Counted from the stretch's first letter, positions 20,284-30,050 are shown. The stretch is 62,000 nt of DNA from Symbiodinium natans (GCA_905221605.1 CAJNDS010002190.1:2059788-2121787); one strand, 5' to 3'. Notes: a model not told the origin generated them from the sequence alone. Numbers and translations are program-made.

Positions 20284-21820
20284 GTACATATGTACATATG
20301 TATATATGTATATATGTATATATGTATATATGTATATATGTATATATGTATATATGTATATATGTATGTATGTATATATGTATATATGTATATATGTATA
20401 TATGTATATATGTATATATGTATATATGTATATATGTATATATGTATATATGTATATCACGAAAGCTCGCGTAGCGAAGCTGGAGTTTTATCTGCTTTAG
20501 CAGCAGGGGGCCGACCACGGCCAGAAAACAGCGTATTATTGATACTATCTTATTAGGGGGGGGTGGGGGGGGGGGTAAATTGATATATCACACGAATTCC
20601 TTGGTTTTGGGGGGGGGGGGGGGGAGGGGGGGGGGGGTAAATTGATACATCACACGAATTTCCTGGTTTTGGAGGGGGGGGGGGGGGGGGGGGGGGTGGG
20701 GGGGGGGGGGGGGGGGGGGGGGGGGTAAATTGATATATCAATACCTTAAGGGGAGGCGTTTTTACGTCAAGACCTGACTCCGTCGCGTGTTGACCGCAGC
20801 GCGTGAGTCAGGCTCCCAGCACAACATGCGTCGCCGCCCACTAGTGATGTGTTGATTGCAACAAGCTAGTTGATTGCAAGAAGCTAGTATCTACCCAACA
20901 CTGCGACGGCTGAAAAGAAGACGCTGGCCCCTCAAGCATGCCTCCAACTGGGCCCTGCCCGCACTTTCTCTTGCAACTTTGCTCTTGCTTCCGGCCCCCG
21001 AGCTTTCGTCCTCCCTGCCTCCGGCCCTCAAGTATGTATATATGTATATATGTATATATGTATATATGTATATATGTATATATGTATATGTGTATACGTG
21101 CACATGTGCATATACACCGTAAATCTTCTTAGGGTCTTTGGATTGCGTACCACATCTGGTCATAACTTTAGGAATGTTCCTGAGTCCAGGTGGGGGGGAA
21201 ACGTTGAGAAGCGCCACACTTCTTGGAGGATCAGGGGGCTTAATCGAGTTGTAGGAATCCTTACTATGATTTAAGGTAGAATCTTCATTTGAGGGAGATT
21301 GGGCGCTTTGAGTAGTTATGCATGCCCTAAAAGGGATTTTAAACAGGGGCCGTCCTTCTTAATCACTGCTCACAATGCTCCCCCCCCCCCCCGCCCCCCT
21401 CCCGATCCTCCAGGTCTCTTTAAGATCCCAAACCTAGAAGTCATTGTTTTTGGGACCTAGGGTTTACGATCCTGCCGTAACAAGGTTGTAGTTAGGGTTG
21501 GCTTTTGATGGCTTGATCGTTTCCAAGGCTTTAAGCGCTTTAGGGTTTAGGGTTCAAGAGCTCACGTCGCGTTCTACGTGGAGCACAAGACGATTCCCCA
21601 TCCCAAGCCGCAAACCCTAAGCTTAAACCCTAGTCCCCATAAAGCCCTCAACCCACAACCTTTGGCACCAAAAACCCGAGATTGCAAACCCCAGGTCGAA
21701 CCTGGACAGCTTTGGCTTCGAGCTCTCCTTGGCCGAGGTTGCTCGCATCGACTCCCTGGATGGAATTCTGGACATCCATCGGGCACCCAAGCACACCCCC
21801 AGAAAATTTGGGGTTCTGTG
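14782..21820 (+). CDS. Aldo/keto reductase gene, multi-exon, partial
   Basis: An NAD(P)H-dependent oxidoreductase of the aldo/keto reductase superfamily (TIM barrel). Recognised exons: 14782-14855, 15377-15415, 15629-15748, 17567-17710, 18985-19029, 19507-19587, 19968-20041 and 21695 to about 21820. Together they give, in order, the family landmarks [15 protein letters not shown] (catalytic Asp; the usual Tyr 4-5 residues later reads HQQ), [81 protein letters not shown] and [18 protein letters not shown]. Most joins keep frame. Four introns use GC donors, the rest GT. The N-terminal exon and a piece between 15748 and 17567 are not found. Introns carry telomere arrays, foldbacks and microsatellites. 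The substrate is unknown. The missing Tyr may be an exon-boundary error or real loss. Confidence 0.88.
14856..15376. other. AKR intron: telomere array and TA microsatellites
   Basis: C-strand telomere array at about 14921-14970; TA/TATATG microsatellites at about 15104-15141, 15170-15213 and 15282-15302. No other feature. Confidence 0.8.
15377..15415 (+). CDS. AKR micro-exon, ELFLQ
   Basis: 39 bp between TGTCAG and a GC donor (A|GCGCCG). It encodes [12 protein letters not shown] and joins in frame through AGC (Ser) to KIHPEDLG in the next exon, giving the AKR 'ELF.qSKi' strand. Confidence 0.75.
15629..15748 (+). CDS. AKR exon: KIHPEDLGY...LKTDYLD
   Basis: Begins after GCGCGAG and ends at CCAG|GTTTCGGGG. 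It contains [16 protein letters not shown] and [19 protein letters not shown], the Lys-containing strand and 'SL.rL..dYlDl.LiH' signature (here LPGHG). A C-strand array precedes (15492-15537) and a G-strand array follows (15755-15778). Confidence 0.88.
15749..17566. other. AKR intron(s) with repeats; one exon probably missed
   Basis: G-strand arrays at about 15755-15778, 16237-16322 and 16732-16760; a C-strand array at about 15846-15880; a 30 bp tandem repeat at 16012-16132; and a short palindrome around GGGCCC at 16452-16482. A CAG/Gln-rich frame (17199-17576, [14 protein letters not shown]) is open but not recognised. The AKR segment between DYLD..H and W..ME.L should be encoded here and I could not locate it. 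Confidence 0.6.
16012..16132 (+). repeat. 30 bp tandem repeat, four copies
   Basis: The unit starts CCCTATAAGACCCCTGAAAG and continues TCCTTAAGTA, with starts at about 16014, 16044, 16074 and 16104. The block is bracketed by direct copies of AGCCCAACAGGGCCC (15961 and 16131). Confidence 0.85.
17567..17710 (+). CDS. AKR exon: [17 protein letters not shown]
   Basis: Follows GGTAG and ends at a canonical donor (GG|GTAGGT). It encodes [38 protein letters not shown] and then RLRLKLR. This matches the AKR 'mE.L...G..raiGvsn' helix/strand and the 'NQ/QNW' strand. Confidence 0.88.
18122..18213. mobile_element. Foldback element FB4, near-perfect stem
   Basis: A 92 bp hairpin: CTTACTGTTGGTTAGTAGGG at the left and CCCTACTAACCAACAATAAG at the right, with about 31 of 32 outer positions paired. 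It is flanked by direct repeats of GGGCTGTCCGGGCTTTGCTT-CCAG (18097-18121) and a slightly shortened copy (18218-18240), which look like a long target duplication. Confidence 0.85.
18339..18447. mobile_element. Foldback element FB2
   Basis: CAGAGACCCCAATACCCCTTAAC at the left and GGGGGTATAAAGGGCTCTCTG at the right, with the GGTATCC-type centre replacing GGATCC. Confidence 0.72.
18483..18627. mobile_element. Foldback FB4 carrying a telomere array in its loop
   Basis: Left arm CTTGCTGTTGGTTCGTAGGG, right arm CCCTACTTACCAACAGCAAG, then further paired GGGGGAATAAGG/CCTTATTCCCCC. Between the arms lie three TTTAGGG units (about 18517-18539) and a TATA-rich loop. The same terminal repeat as the hairpin at 18122, 270 bp upstream. 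Confidence 0.8.
18985..19029 (+). CDS. AKR exon: [11 protein letters not shown]
   Basis: 45 bp after TTTCGAG, encoding [15 protein letters not shown], the AKR 'gi.~qAYSpLg' strand. Donor GG|GTGCAC. The G at 19030 and at 19507 makes the exact junction ambiguous by one base, but the mRNA is the same. Confidence 0.85.
19507..19587 (+). CDS. AKR exon: [17 protein letters not shown]
   Basis: After TTCACAAG. Encodes [20 protein letters not shown] and then RQRTVPQ, ending at CAG|GCAGCT (GC donor). It matches the AKR helix 'v..iA...g.s.aQ' and joins in phase 0 to VVLNW in the next exon. Confidence 0.82.
19646..19750. mobile_element. Foldback element FB2
   Basis: GAGCCCAATGCCCCTAACATAAGGAATATG at the left, AAGGATCCTT centre, ACATTCCTTAAGAAGGGTTTTGGGCTCTTTGGG at the right. 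It sits in an AKR intron, 59 bp after the GC donor. Confidence 0.75.
19968..20041 (+). CDS. AKR exon: [20 protein letters not shown]
   Basis: After AAGCCAG. Encodes [20 protein letters not shown] then AERQ, ending AGAG|GCGGGG (GC donor, phase 2). It matches the AKR 'vlLrWa.q.g..vIPkS' cofactor-binding segment. C-strand arrays lie on both sides (19867-19937 and 20067-20150). Confidence 0.86.
20042..21694. repeat. AKR intron: microsatellites, G-tracts, repeats
   Basis: C-strand array 20067-20150; (CA)n 20243-20268; (TATATG)n 20280-20456; a G-tract cluster 20556-20730 (separate entry); (TATATG)n 21031-21092; the right half of an FB2-like element about 21249-21312; a C-run 21380-21401. No additional AKR exon is needed here. 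Confidence 0.8.
20556..20745 (+). repeat. Poly-G tracts separated by a repeated 25-40 bp unit
   Basis: Three G-tracts of roughly 20-50 bases, each followed by TAAATTGATATATCA (20575, 20638, 20726). The first two also share CACGAATTCCTTGGTTTTGG. Unit length varies with G-tract length. Expected to form G-quadruplex on the + strand. Confidence 0.85.
21695..21820 (+). CDS. AKR C-terminal exon: [18 protein letters not shown]
   Basis: After CCCCAG. Its first G completes AGG with the previous exon, giving [20 protein letters not shown] and SLDG, the AKR C-terminal 'fdf.Ls.edm..id.l' helix. The 3' end is uncertain: the frame stays open to GTG|GTTTAG at 21820, where another telomere-type donor would occur, or the true stop lies beyond it. 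Confidence 0.82.
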
Positions 21821-22578
21821 GTTTAGGGTTTGGGGTTTAGGGGAGCTCGCAAATTCCGGTCCATGTTAGCAGGGAACTCGCCCCCGAACTGCCCGAACTC
21901 GGACCCCATCTCCGGAACCTTCTTTCAGCTTCTCGGCTCTACCTGCTAAAGGTGGCGTGTTTCTTTTGGGGTATAGGGTTTGGGGTTTAGGCACGGTTGG
22001 TTGCGCCCTTAGTCGGAGGTTCGTGGGTAGCTGAAACCTGAAACTGTAAGTAGGATAACTGTAGCTAGAACTGTGCCATAGACCCAAAGCCCTAAACCTT
22101 GAGCCCCGAAGCCCTAAGCCCGCAACCCTGGCCGAGAACAATGTTAACTCGGCCGCAACCCATATGTGGAGTGAGATTTAAGATTTTTCCACAGATTTAC
22201 AGCCAATTCCCTGCCATGTGGACGTACAGTACAGTTCAGCTGGGCGGCGGCAAAAAACCTCAAGCCCAAAGCCCTAAACCCTGCGTGTAAGCACACCCTG
22301 CACCTTCAAGTCGCTTCCCTCCACCCTCAGCCCGAAAGAGATGCCCCGGGTTTAGGGTTTAGGTTTTGGCAGGATTTCGGGTCTTACTAGCGGTTTAGTC
22401 GGAATTAGTAGGGTTTAGTAGAGCGTTTAGTAGGAATTTTGTCGGGTTCAGTAGAGGATTTAGTAGAGGGTTTCCCATAACCCTAAACCCTAAACCCAAA
22501 ACCCTAAACCCTAAACCCTAAACCCGAAACCCTAGTAGGGCTTTCGTAGAGGGGTTAGGGGCCCTAGACATTTTCCAG
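21821..22578. repeat. Telomere-type arrays, both orientations
   Basis: Short G-strand arrays at about 21821-21841, 21974-21990 and 22350-22368; degenerate TTTAGTAGGG-like units at 22380-22472; a C-strand array at about 22479-22533. Spacer DNA shows no supported exon. Confidence 0.7.
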
Positions 22579-22639
22579 GATGCCGCGGTGGACGCCGTGT
22601 TTGACAACATGGGCTCCTTGGGCTACCCGTGTAATCAAG
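22579..22639 (+). other. Candidate exon with telomere-repeat donor
   Basis: TTTTCCAG, then DAAVDAVFDNMGSLGYPCNQ, then AAG|GTTTAGGG. Clean acceptor and donor, coding-like composition, a C-strand array before and a G-strand array directly after. Protein not recognised. Confidence 0.5.
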
Positions 22640-23946
22640 GTTTAGGGTTCAGGGTTTGGGGTTTGGGGCTTGGGGTTTGGGGTTTCGACGACCCCTCTCT
22701 ATACTACTCTCCCCCTACGTTCGCCCCATAATTGAGGCTATATGGGGATGATGAAGCCTGATTAAGGTTATTTAAGGGGGGAGCCTAGGGGGTTTAGCCC
22801 CAAACCCCAAGCCCCAAGCCCCAAGCCCCAAGTCCCAAGCCCCAAGCCCCAAGCCCCAAACCCCAAACCCTAAACCCTAAACCCAACCCTAACCCTAAAC
22901 CCTCCCATGCCCTACGCCCTAAACCCTAAACCCTAAACCAGTATGGTGTAGAGGGGGGTCGTAGGGAAACCCATGACGCAGGGCTTGAGAGGTTCGGTGT
23001 GCGCTTCGACTTCCAACCTTTAAAACAGTGCCGGTTTTTGCAAGGCCCTGCCGCGCCCCCAAAATAGAGGGGGTGCAGGGGGTATCGGGTTTAATTAGGG
23101 TGTAGGGTTTAGGGTTTAGGGTTTTTATGGTGGCTTTTGTGGGGGGGGAGGGGGGGGTGTTCCACACAATAGTACGATTGTAGCCTGGGAGTTGTGGCAG
23201 AAGTAAAAGTCGAGCCCCAATGCCATTTCGTGATTGGGGTTGTAGCGGTTAGCTTCCCTAAAACCTAAACCCTAAACCCAAAACCCTAAACCCTAAACCC
23301 TAAACCACTTTCCTGATGACAGTCTCGGGTCCCCCCTTGAAACCCTGAAGCCTCAGACTCGACCCTACCCTAGAGTTTGTGGGGAGACCCTAAACCCTAA
23401 AAACTAAACCTTAAACCCTAAACCCTAAACCCTAAACCCTAAACCCTAAACCCCAAACCCTAAACCCCAAACCCTGAACCCAAAACCCAAAGCCCCAAAC
23501 CCAAACCCTAAGCCCAAAACAGCAACATGTACTATAGGGGTCGGAAGAATGACAACTAGTATTCCCTTAGGGTCCCGTTGTCATCAGACTATATTACCCC
23601 CCAAAAATAACCCTATTCTAATGATTAAGGCCGCTGATGCCCTAAACATCCCTAAACCCTAAACCCTAAACCCTAAACCCTAAACCCCAAACCCCAAACC
23701 CCAAGCCCTAAACCCTAAACCCTAAACCCTAAACCCTAAACCCTAAACCCACCGCGAGGCAGGCCGCAGCACCATGTCCTCCACTCGGAGCTGTGAGCTC
23801 GGGCCGAGACAGGAAGAGCACTGGCGTCGTAGCCTTGCGGTTTCTTAGCAGCTTTAAGTAGGGCTCAGGGGTTTGGGTTTAGGGTTTCGGGTTTAATTAA
23901 GGGTTTAGGGTTTAGGGTTCAGGGTTTAGGGTTTCGGGTATTCTTC

Positions 23947-24090
23947 ATGAAACTGCTGTCCATGCTGACGGACTCCGTTGCCAGTTTAGAGCAGCAGTTG
24001 ACAAGGGCTGGCAGCCTTAGCCAGCATGGAGAGCTCGGCCCACAAATCGAGAAAGCGCTTGCGAAGACCCTGCCCCCTGGCTTCCCCCTT
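23947..24090 (+). other. Candidate exon, coiled-coil-like
   Basis: Reads MKLLSMLTDSVASLEQQLTR, AGSLSQHGELGPQIEKALAK and TLPPGFP, a plausible helical segment. A G-strand array lies directly upstream. No splice sites are clear. Unrecognised. Confidence 0.3.
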
Positions 24091-24512
24091 CCAACATTCT
24101 GCTTCGGGAGCCGACCAGGAGGGGTTCTGCCGGGGTTTGAAGTTTGGGGTTTGGGTGCGGGGTCCGGGCTTGAGTTGCAGGTGGTTTTGCACCTTCCACT
24201 GCATGCCGGGTACTCCATGCCCCATTAGCCCCCGCCACATTCCGGAGTGTGCCGATCAAACCCGCAGCCGACTGCTTGAAGATGAACGGGCCCAGCACAG
24301 GCCTTGCGTGAACACACGCGCAAACATCTACAGAGCGTTTGCTTTTCCGAAGCGCTCGCCTGCAGCCCCAAATCCCCTTAACCCTGAACCCTACTCATCC
24401 CTACCCTCCCTCAAAAAAACTCACCCCAAAAACAGCAAAAAAATAAGTAAACGGAGGAATAAGGCAATACAAAATGCACAACATATGCGTACATATATAT
24501 AAAGCCCTCGCC

Positions 24513-24615
24513 ATGGAGACCAGCCCCACGTCGGTGACCACGGGCACCACCGAGCAGAGCAGCAGCGAGGCCAGCAGCGATGCCGAGAGCGATGCATCCG
24601 CACAAGGAGGCCCGG
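24513..24615 (+). other. Candidate exon, Ser/Thr/Glu-rich
   Basis: ATG, then METSPTSVTTGTTEQSSSEA and SSDAESDASAQGGPG, running into a G-strand array (GGGGTCTAGGGTTTAGGG). GC-rich codon use like the other islands. Low-complexity acidic peptide, unrecognised. Confidence 0.35.
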
Positions 24616-25388
24616 GGAGGGGTCTAGGGTTTAGGGTTTAGGGCTTAGGGTTTAGGGTTTAGGGTTTTAGGGTTTTAGGGTTTAGGGTTTAGGGTTTAGG
24701 GTTTAGGGTTTAGGGTGTCAGGGTTGGTGGGCCTGAGGGTTGAGGGTCCAAAAAGGGTTTTGGGTAGACAAAGGGTTTCGTGTAGAAAAAGGGTTTAGGG
24801 TAGAAACAGGGTTTAAGGTAGAGAAAGGGTTCAGGGTTTAGGGTTTAGGCTACACCCTAAACCCTAAACCCTCTCGAATCCATGAAAAATATAATGATAC
24901 ATCTACATCTATGCATATATACATATTTATACAAGTGTTTGTTTTTGCACGCCTAAGAAGTAGGAGCTGGTTTGAGCCTTTTTCGGTTTCGGTCAATCGG
25001 CTGCAGCTCGGACACCAACCCTGTTCATTGGCCACCAACCCGGCTTAAATTTCGAGTCCATCCGCCGTCCGCCAGCCCTAATCAGCACCAACAGGGTTTG
25101 GGGTTCAGGGCCTAGGGTTTAGGGTTCAAGGCCTAGGATTTCGGGTTCAAGGCCTACCTAGGATTTAGAGTGGGCCATGTGTTGTTGATGTTGTGCGTCT
25201 TGTCGCATGCCGCTTACAAAGTGGAACTTGCGTTTTCTTCATGTTGTTGGGTTCTCTGGGTGGGTGGTTTGAGGGTTCAGGGTTTAGGGTTTGGGGTTTC
25301 TCCATTGCACGAAGTCAATCGCTGGCCTGGTGAGTGCCTGGACTGTAGATGAACCCGAAACCCTGAACCCCTGAAACCTGCTTCCTCT

Positions 25389-25510
25389 TCTTGGTTCATG
25401 TTACTTATTACCCAATTATGACCATGCCAGGGCACTTAAGGGGACTTGATAAGAGTGGGTTTTAAGTACGGTTCTAGCTGGGTCAGTAAGTACCATGAGC
25501 CTCCAAGTAG
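25389..25510. mobile_element. Foldback element FB1, copy 4
   Basis: Left CTTGGTTCATGTTACTTATT, right GTCAGTAAGTACCATGAGCC-TCCAAGTA; interior GGGCACTTAAGGGGACTTGATAAG. Arms diverged from each other more than in copy 6. Confidence 0.7.
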
Positions 25511-25638
25511 GATTTCGAGGGGCCTTCTGAAGAAGTTCACTTCAACCCCAGAAGGTGGGGTGTGAGGGCCGACCCGAGCTTAAATCCCCGAAGTAGATAC
25601 TTGTACCCTAAACTCTAAACCCTGAACACAAAACTCTT

Positions 25639-25742
25639 GGGATGTTCCCCCTGATACTTACAGCTCCTTTATAGGGATTATCATCGGGGGGGGGGGACTC
25701 TAATCCCTGTTAAGGACTGTTAGCATAAAGGGGGAACATCCC
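25639..25742. mobile_element. Foldback element FB3, copy 2
   Basis: GGGATGTTCCCCCTGATACT at the left, AGGACTGTTAGCATAAAGGG then GGAACATCCC at the right, with a G-run (25687-25698) near the centre. Confidence 0.78.
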
Positions 25743-28031
25743 GGCCCGAAAGCCCTGAACACTCAACCCTTGGTCTTTCCTGGATGACAGGCTTACAGAT
25801 TTCTGGGAGGTCTTTGATGTCTGCAGGCCCAATGGGTTTAGGGTTTAGGGTTTCGGCTTGCTGACTTCTGGGACGCCTTTGATGTTCGCAGGCCCCATGG
25901 GTTTGCCTTGTGTGATAGTCGGTAGAGGCACAGTTGAGAGTTCTCCCAGTAAGCCCCGAGTTCCATGCCCTGGCATGTAGATTTTTGTACCTTTTTTTTC
26001 CCCGTCTCTCCTAGACCAGCACCTAGTGAGACCAGACGGGCCGTATGTTTCATCCCTGCACGTGTGGTGCGAGCCCTAAACCGCAAACCCTAAACTCTAA
26101 ACCCTAAACCCTAAACCCTGAACCCTAAACCCTAAACCCTAAAGCCTAAACCCTAAAGCCTAAACCCTAAACCCTAAACCCTGGCAACACCTCTGGAGGC
26201 AAGTTGCAATGGCTGAAGGATGCTCTGCTACCTGGGCTGGTCTGGGAGGAGCCGTCCGCAGCGCGCCTTACATCCCCGCGGAGCCCGCTTGCAGGTTCAC
26301 GGTACTTCTAACCCCAATTTTAATTGTACTTAGAACCCCATTATCATCATGTGGCATACGTTTTTTTTAGATATATTTTTTTAAGTGGGTTATAAGTACA
26401 GATCTTTTCCACCGGAGCCCAGGACTCCCTAATTCTGCCGCTCCTCAGCTCCCAAATGTCGGGCTTGAAGTAGTATCTGCAGCCGAAACCCTAAACCCTA
26501 AACCCTAAACCCTGAACCCTAAACCCTAAACCCTAAACCCTAAAACCCCAAACCCTAAACCCCCTGTCGAGTTGCCCCTGGGATCATTGCAGTTGAGAAT
26601 CGTCCCCTGAAGCCCGGAATTTGCGAGAACTGTGGAATAGCACTTGGAGGTTCATGGTGCTTCCTAACCCAAGAACTGTACTTATAGCCCAAGAACAACC
26701 ATGTTAGGGCACTTAAGGGGCTTGCAAGTGGGTTGTAAGTACAGTTATCATTGGTTAATCAGTACCATGAACCTCCAAGCCCTAAACCCTAAACCCTAAA
26801 CCCTAAACCCTAAACCCTAAACCCTAAACCCTGTAGTCTTGACACCCCCACCTGCGGTTTGAAGTTCGTTGGGGCCGGCGGTAGAGTTGTTGAAAGACTT
26901 TGACCCTTCGGAGTTCCTCTTGGGCTTTGGAGTTAGAGCCTTTTCAAGCCCTAATCACTGCTAAGCCCTAAACCCTAAACCCTAAACCCTAAACCCTAAA
27001 CCCTAAACCCTAAACCCTAAACCCTAAACCCTAAACCCTAAACCCTAAACCCTAAACCCCTAAACCCTAAACCCTAAACCCTGAACCCTAAACTCTAAAC
27101 CCTAGGCTGGGAAGTGCCAGTTGCAAGCTCTAGATTGCCTGCCAAGTTTTTCTGCATCATGCAGAACATCCAGAATTTCGCCTGTGGGCTTTGGATCTTG
27201 TGTGTGCCCTGGCTCATGATCAGGGGGTTTGGTTTCAGGAGGCTTTTGGGATTTAGGGGCCTGACGCTGCGAGGGGTGTAGTGCAGTGGCAGCCGGTCGG
27301 CTCCGTGGCCAACAATGAACCCGGCAAGCCTTCTGCCATATTATCAACCTATACGGACCCTAGCCACCATCTTAAGAAGCCGTCGAGCTTCAATTGCCTG
27401 ACTGGACACCTGAAGCCTTGCCCGCCGTGCACAAGAGAGTGAGAGGGAGAGGACTCCAGCGCGCCCCCTCTCGGGGGGGCAAGTGTGCGTGCGTGGGTGG
27501 GTGGGTGGGTGGGTGGGTGGGTGGATGTGTGTAGATTGAGCGAGAGAGAGAGCGAGAGAGAGAGAGAGGGAGAGGAACAAAAAGCCCCAGTCACTTCGTG
27601 GGCTGTCGGGGCTTAGGGCCTTCAGGGTGGGTTTAGGGCCCAGGGCTTAGGCATCAGGGGTTTCGTGCTTAGAGGGTTAAGGGCCTTGGGATGACGTAAG
27701 CCTCAGGGTTCGGAACCTCGGAGTTTCGGTCTCAGGGTCTAGTTTTAGGGTCTGGGTTTAGGGTTTAGGGTTTAGGGTCTAGGGTTTAGAGTTTAGGGTT
27801 TGGGGTTAGGGAGGGGTTAGGGTTTGGGGTTTGGGGTTTGGGGTTTGGGGTTTGGGGTTTAGGGTTCAAATTTAAAGGGCCCAGGGCTTATGGATAGAGT
27901 GAACCACACTGCTCGACAAGTGAATGCCTGGACTTGAGATGCTGAGCCCTAAACTCTGAACCCTAAACCCTAAACCCTAAACCCTAAACCCTAAACCCGA
28001 AACCCGAAACCCAAAACCCTCCCATCCGCAG
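25743..28031. repeat. Telomere arrays and low-complexity DNA
   Basis: C-strand arrays at about 26073-26182 (with CCTAAAG variants), 26487-26567, 26782-26833, 26963-27111 (nearly pure, about 20 units) and 27955-28018. A G-strand array lies at about 27755-27866, its second half homogenised to TTTGGGG. (GGGT)n at 27494-27522 and (GA)n at 27538-27570. A minus-strand frame around 27105-27200 (GEILDVLHDAEKLGRQ) looks coding-like but has no other support. Confidence 0.7.
26642..26779. mobile_element. Foldback element FB1, copy 5
   Basis: ACTTGGAGGTTCATGGTGCT at the left and AGTACCATGAACCTCCAAG at the right, interior ATGTTAGGGCACTTAAGGGG. A C-strand telomere array abuts its right end. Confidence 0.8.
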
Positions 28032-28094
28032 TTCCTGGGCTTGTCCTTCTTCATTATTGGGGTGCTGCCGCCCAAGGAGCGCCTCTTCTCAGGG
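28032..28094 (+). other. Candidate exon, hydrophobic segment
   Basis: CCATCCGCAG, then FLGLSFFIIGVLPPKERLFS and G, then GTAGGGTTTAGGG. 63 bp, phase 0. Likely part of a membrane segment. C-strand array before, G-strand array after. Confidence 0.5.
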
Positions 28095-28430
28095 GTAGGG
28101 TTTAGGGTTTGGGGTTTGGGGTTTGGGGTTTGGGGTTTAGGGTTTTGGGGTTCGGGGGCCAGAAGTGAACCATGGTAGGTACGTGGCCCATATCAGTCAT
28201 GTTGCTAACTTTTAGACTGCTAAAAGATACTAAATTTTGCAGCCCAGATATCCTCATGGCAACCTAGCTGCCTAAAGCCCCTAAAGCCCCTAAAGCCCCT
28301 AAAGCGCCCAAAGCCCCTAAAGCCCCTAAAGCCCCTAAACCCTAAACCCTAAACCCTAAAACCTAAACCCTGAACCCTAAACCCTAAACCCGTTCCGAAG
28401 CTCCGAACCCCAAATCCACATGCCCGCAAG
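28095..28430. repeat. Putative telomere-repeat intron
   Basis: Begins with a G-strand array (28097-28144, partly TTTGGGG) and ends with a C-strand array (28335-28392), preceded by a (CCCCTAAAG)n 9 bp array (28270-28336). It lies between two candidate exons, so it is a compact example of the intron type described in the findings. Confidence 0.55.
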
Positions 28431-28498
28431 AACGCGCTGCTTTCCTGGCAGAGCTTCCTCCTCGGCGCCGCCGCGGCAGGCCACTTGCAGAAGCTGAG
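28431..28498 (+). other. Candidate exon, Ala-rich
   Basis: GCCCGCAAG, then NALLSWQSFLLGAAAAGHLQ and KLR, then GAG|GTTTAGGG. Telomere repeat supplies the donor GT. Unrecognised. Confidence 0.5.
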
Positions 28499-28718
28499 GT
28501 TTAGGGTTTAGGGTTTAGGGTTTAGGGTTTAGGGTTTGGGGTTTAGGATTTAGGGTTTAAGGCTTAGGGTTTCGGGTTTAGGGTTTAGAGCTCTGACTCT
28601 GCAAGTTTCCTTACTGGTGCTTCAAGGGAGGGCCAGTGGCGTCGATGTGGGTATTATTATAGTTGGGGTACAATGGGATTACATTTGGGATCTGTATGGT
28701 TCAAGCTCTACCCGAAAC

Positions 28719-28945
28719 GCCAAACCCCAAACCCCAAACCCCAAACCCCAAACCCCAAACCCCAAACCCCAAACCCCAAACCCCAAACCCCAAACCCCAA
28801 ACCCCAAACCCCAAACCCCAAACCCCAAACCCCAAAACCCAAACCCCAAACCCCAAACACCAAACCCCAAACCCCAAACCCCAAACCCCAAACCCCAAAC
28901 CCCAAACCCCAAACCCCAAACCCCAAACCCCAAACCCCAAACCCT
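28719..28945 (+). repeat. Homogeneous CCCCAAA array
   Basis: About 32 copies of CCCCAAA with rare CCCAAAA/CACCAAA units, switching to CCCTAAA for the last two or three units. A telomere-unit variant amplified to near purity. The Pro-Asn-Pro-Lys or Gly-Phe-Gly-Val open frames across it are artefacts. Confidence 0.95.
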
Positions 28946-29755
28946 AAACCCTAAACCTTGTTTGAACCCAGCTGGTGTCTTAGCTGGGTACTAGCAAGCT
29001 CCACCTAAGCATCTGGGCAGGAAGCAGCCCTAAACCCTAAGACCTAAGACCCTAGACCCTAAACCCGAAACCCTAAGCCCTAAACCCCAAGCTCTAAACC
29101 CTAAACCTCTAAGAGGATGTTGGGGTCAAGGGGTGCTGCTGCAGGTTGCTGTCCTTGAGGTGGTGAGCTGCATCAGGGGGTTTAGGGTTTAGGGTTTAGG
29201 GTTTAGGGTTTAGGGTTTAGGGTTAGGGGCCCCATCCCTCCCTCACCGCGCCGAAGGTTCCATTTATGTCGTCGGGCCGCTTTCTTGCATCCCCCTTCAA
29301 GCCCGCTCCTGTTTCATGTGCGTAAGCCCTACGCCCTTTTGAAGCCCCTATCCCTAAACCCTAAACCCTAAACCCTGAACCCTAAACCCTAAACCCTAAA
29401 CCCTAAAACCTAAACCCTAAACCCTAAACCCTAAACCCTAAACCCTAAACCCTTTTTGTATACATCAGCCCTACAGAGCCTTAGAGTTTACACCCAGCTT
29501 TTTGTTTTTTTGGAGTTGGTCTGCTGGATGGCGCCCGCCGGTCGAGTTGAAGCAGTCTGTTGAGCTTCTTTGCGTGGGCAATATAAGGGCCTTTCATAAT
29601 TAGCATAGGGTTTTGGGGGTTATTGTAGTATAATCATATAGGGACCAGAAGGGAATACCATTAGCAATTAGTCCGTCTCCTAAAGTTTTTGGGGGACCAT
29701 GGGTTTGGGGTGCCCTTGATCGCCAAATCCAAGGACGGACCCATGTTTTCTGCAG
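28946..29755. other. Telomere arrays and dispersed repeat
   Basis: C-strand arrays 29026-29108 and 29350-29453, G-strand array 29180-29223. A DR6 dispersed repeat in reverse orientation lies at 29584-29646. No supported exon in the remainder. Confidence 0.65.
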
Positions 29756-29855
29756 AGCTTGAGAGACTCAGTAGCCATGCTTACGTTCCAGAACAAACGC
29801 CTGGCCACCAGCAACGTGAAGCTGGAGCGGCAGCTCAAGGACGGGGGACTGCAGG
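29756..29855 (+). other. Candidate exon, coiled coil
   Basis: TTCTGCAG, then SLRDSVAMLTFQNKRLATSN and VKLERQLKDGGLQ, then donor GG|GTAGCA. A strong coiled-coil pattern. 'LTFQNKRLA..' loosely recalls the coiled coil of BRE1-type ubiquitin ligases, but this is a weak resemblance and I do not assign it. Confidence 0.45.
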
Positions 29856-30050
29856 GTAGCATGAGGGGGCCTCACTGCAGCCGCACAGGTTGCGGGACAC
29901 TCGAGCCACTTAAGCAGCATGCTTGGCTTTAAGCCACCCACAGTGATCATTTTGATTCCCGTGGTTCTGATGTGACATGTGGTCAGTTTTTGATCCTTGC
30001 ACGGATGGGGACGGCTCATGGTGCCGAGGGCGATGTGGGCAATGCATAGC

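Larger units (their letters stand above)
22640..25388. repeat. Telomere-repeat mosaic with few islands
   Basis: C-strand arrays at about 22800-22940 (core homogenised to CCCCAAG), 23251-23306, 23390-23520 and 23640-23750. G-strand arrays at about 22640-22684, 23100-23125, 23875-23940 and 24624-24717. A dispersed ~62 bp repeat (DR6) lies at 23571-23634. From 24770 to 24850 the G-strand units are spaced by GTAGA(A)AAAG. Two coding-like islands are listed separately. Confidence 0.7.

Noticed and set aside
20140-20556. About 100-codon frames on both strands
   Set aside because: Microsatellite translation within an AKR intron.
28617-28994. Open frames with Pro-Asn-Pro-Lys-Pro-Gln or Gly-Phe-Gly-Val-Trp repeats
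   Set aside because: Produced by the 7 bp CCCCAAA array; seven bases per unit cycle through all frames without stops.
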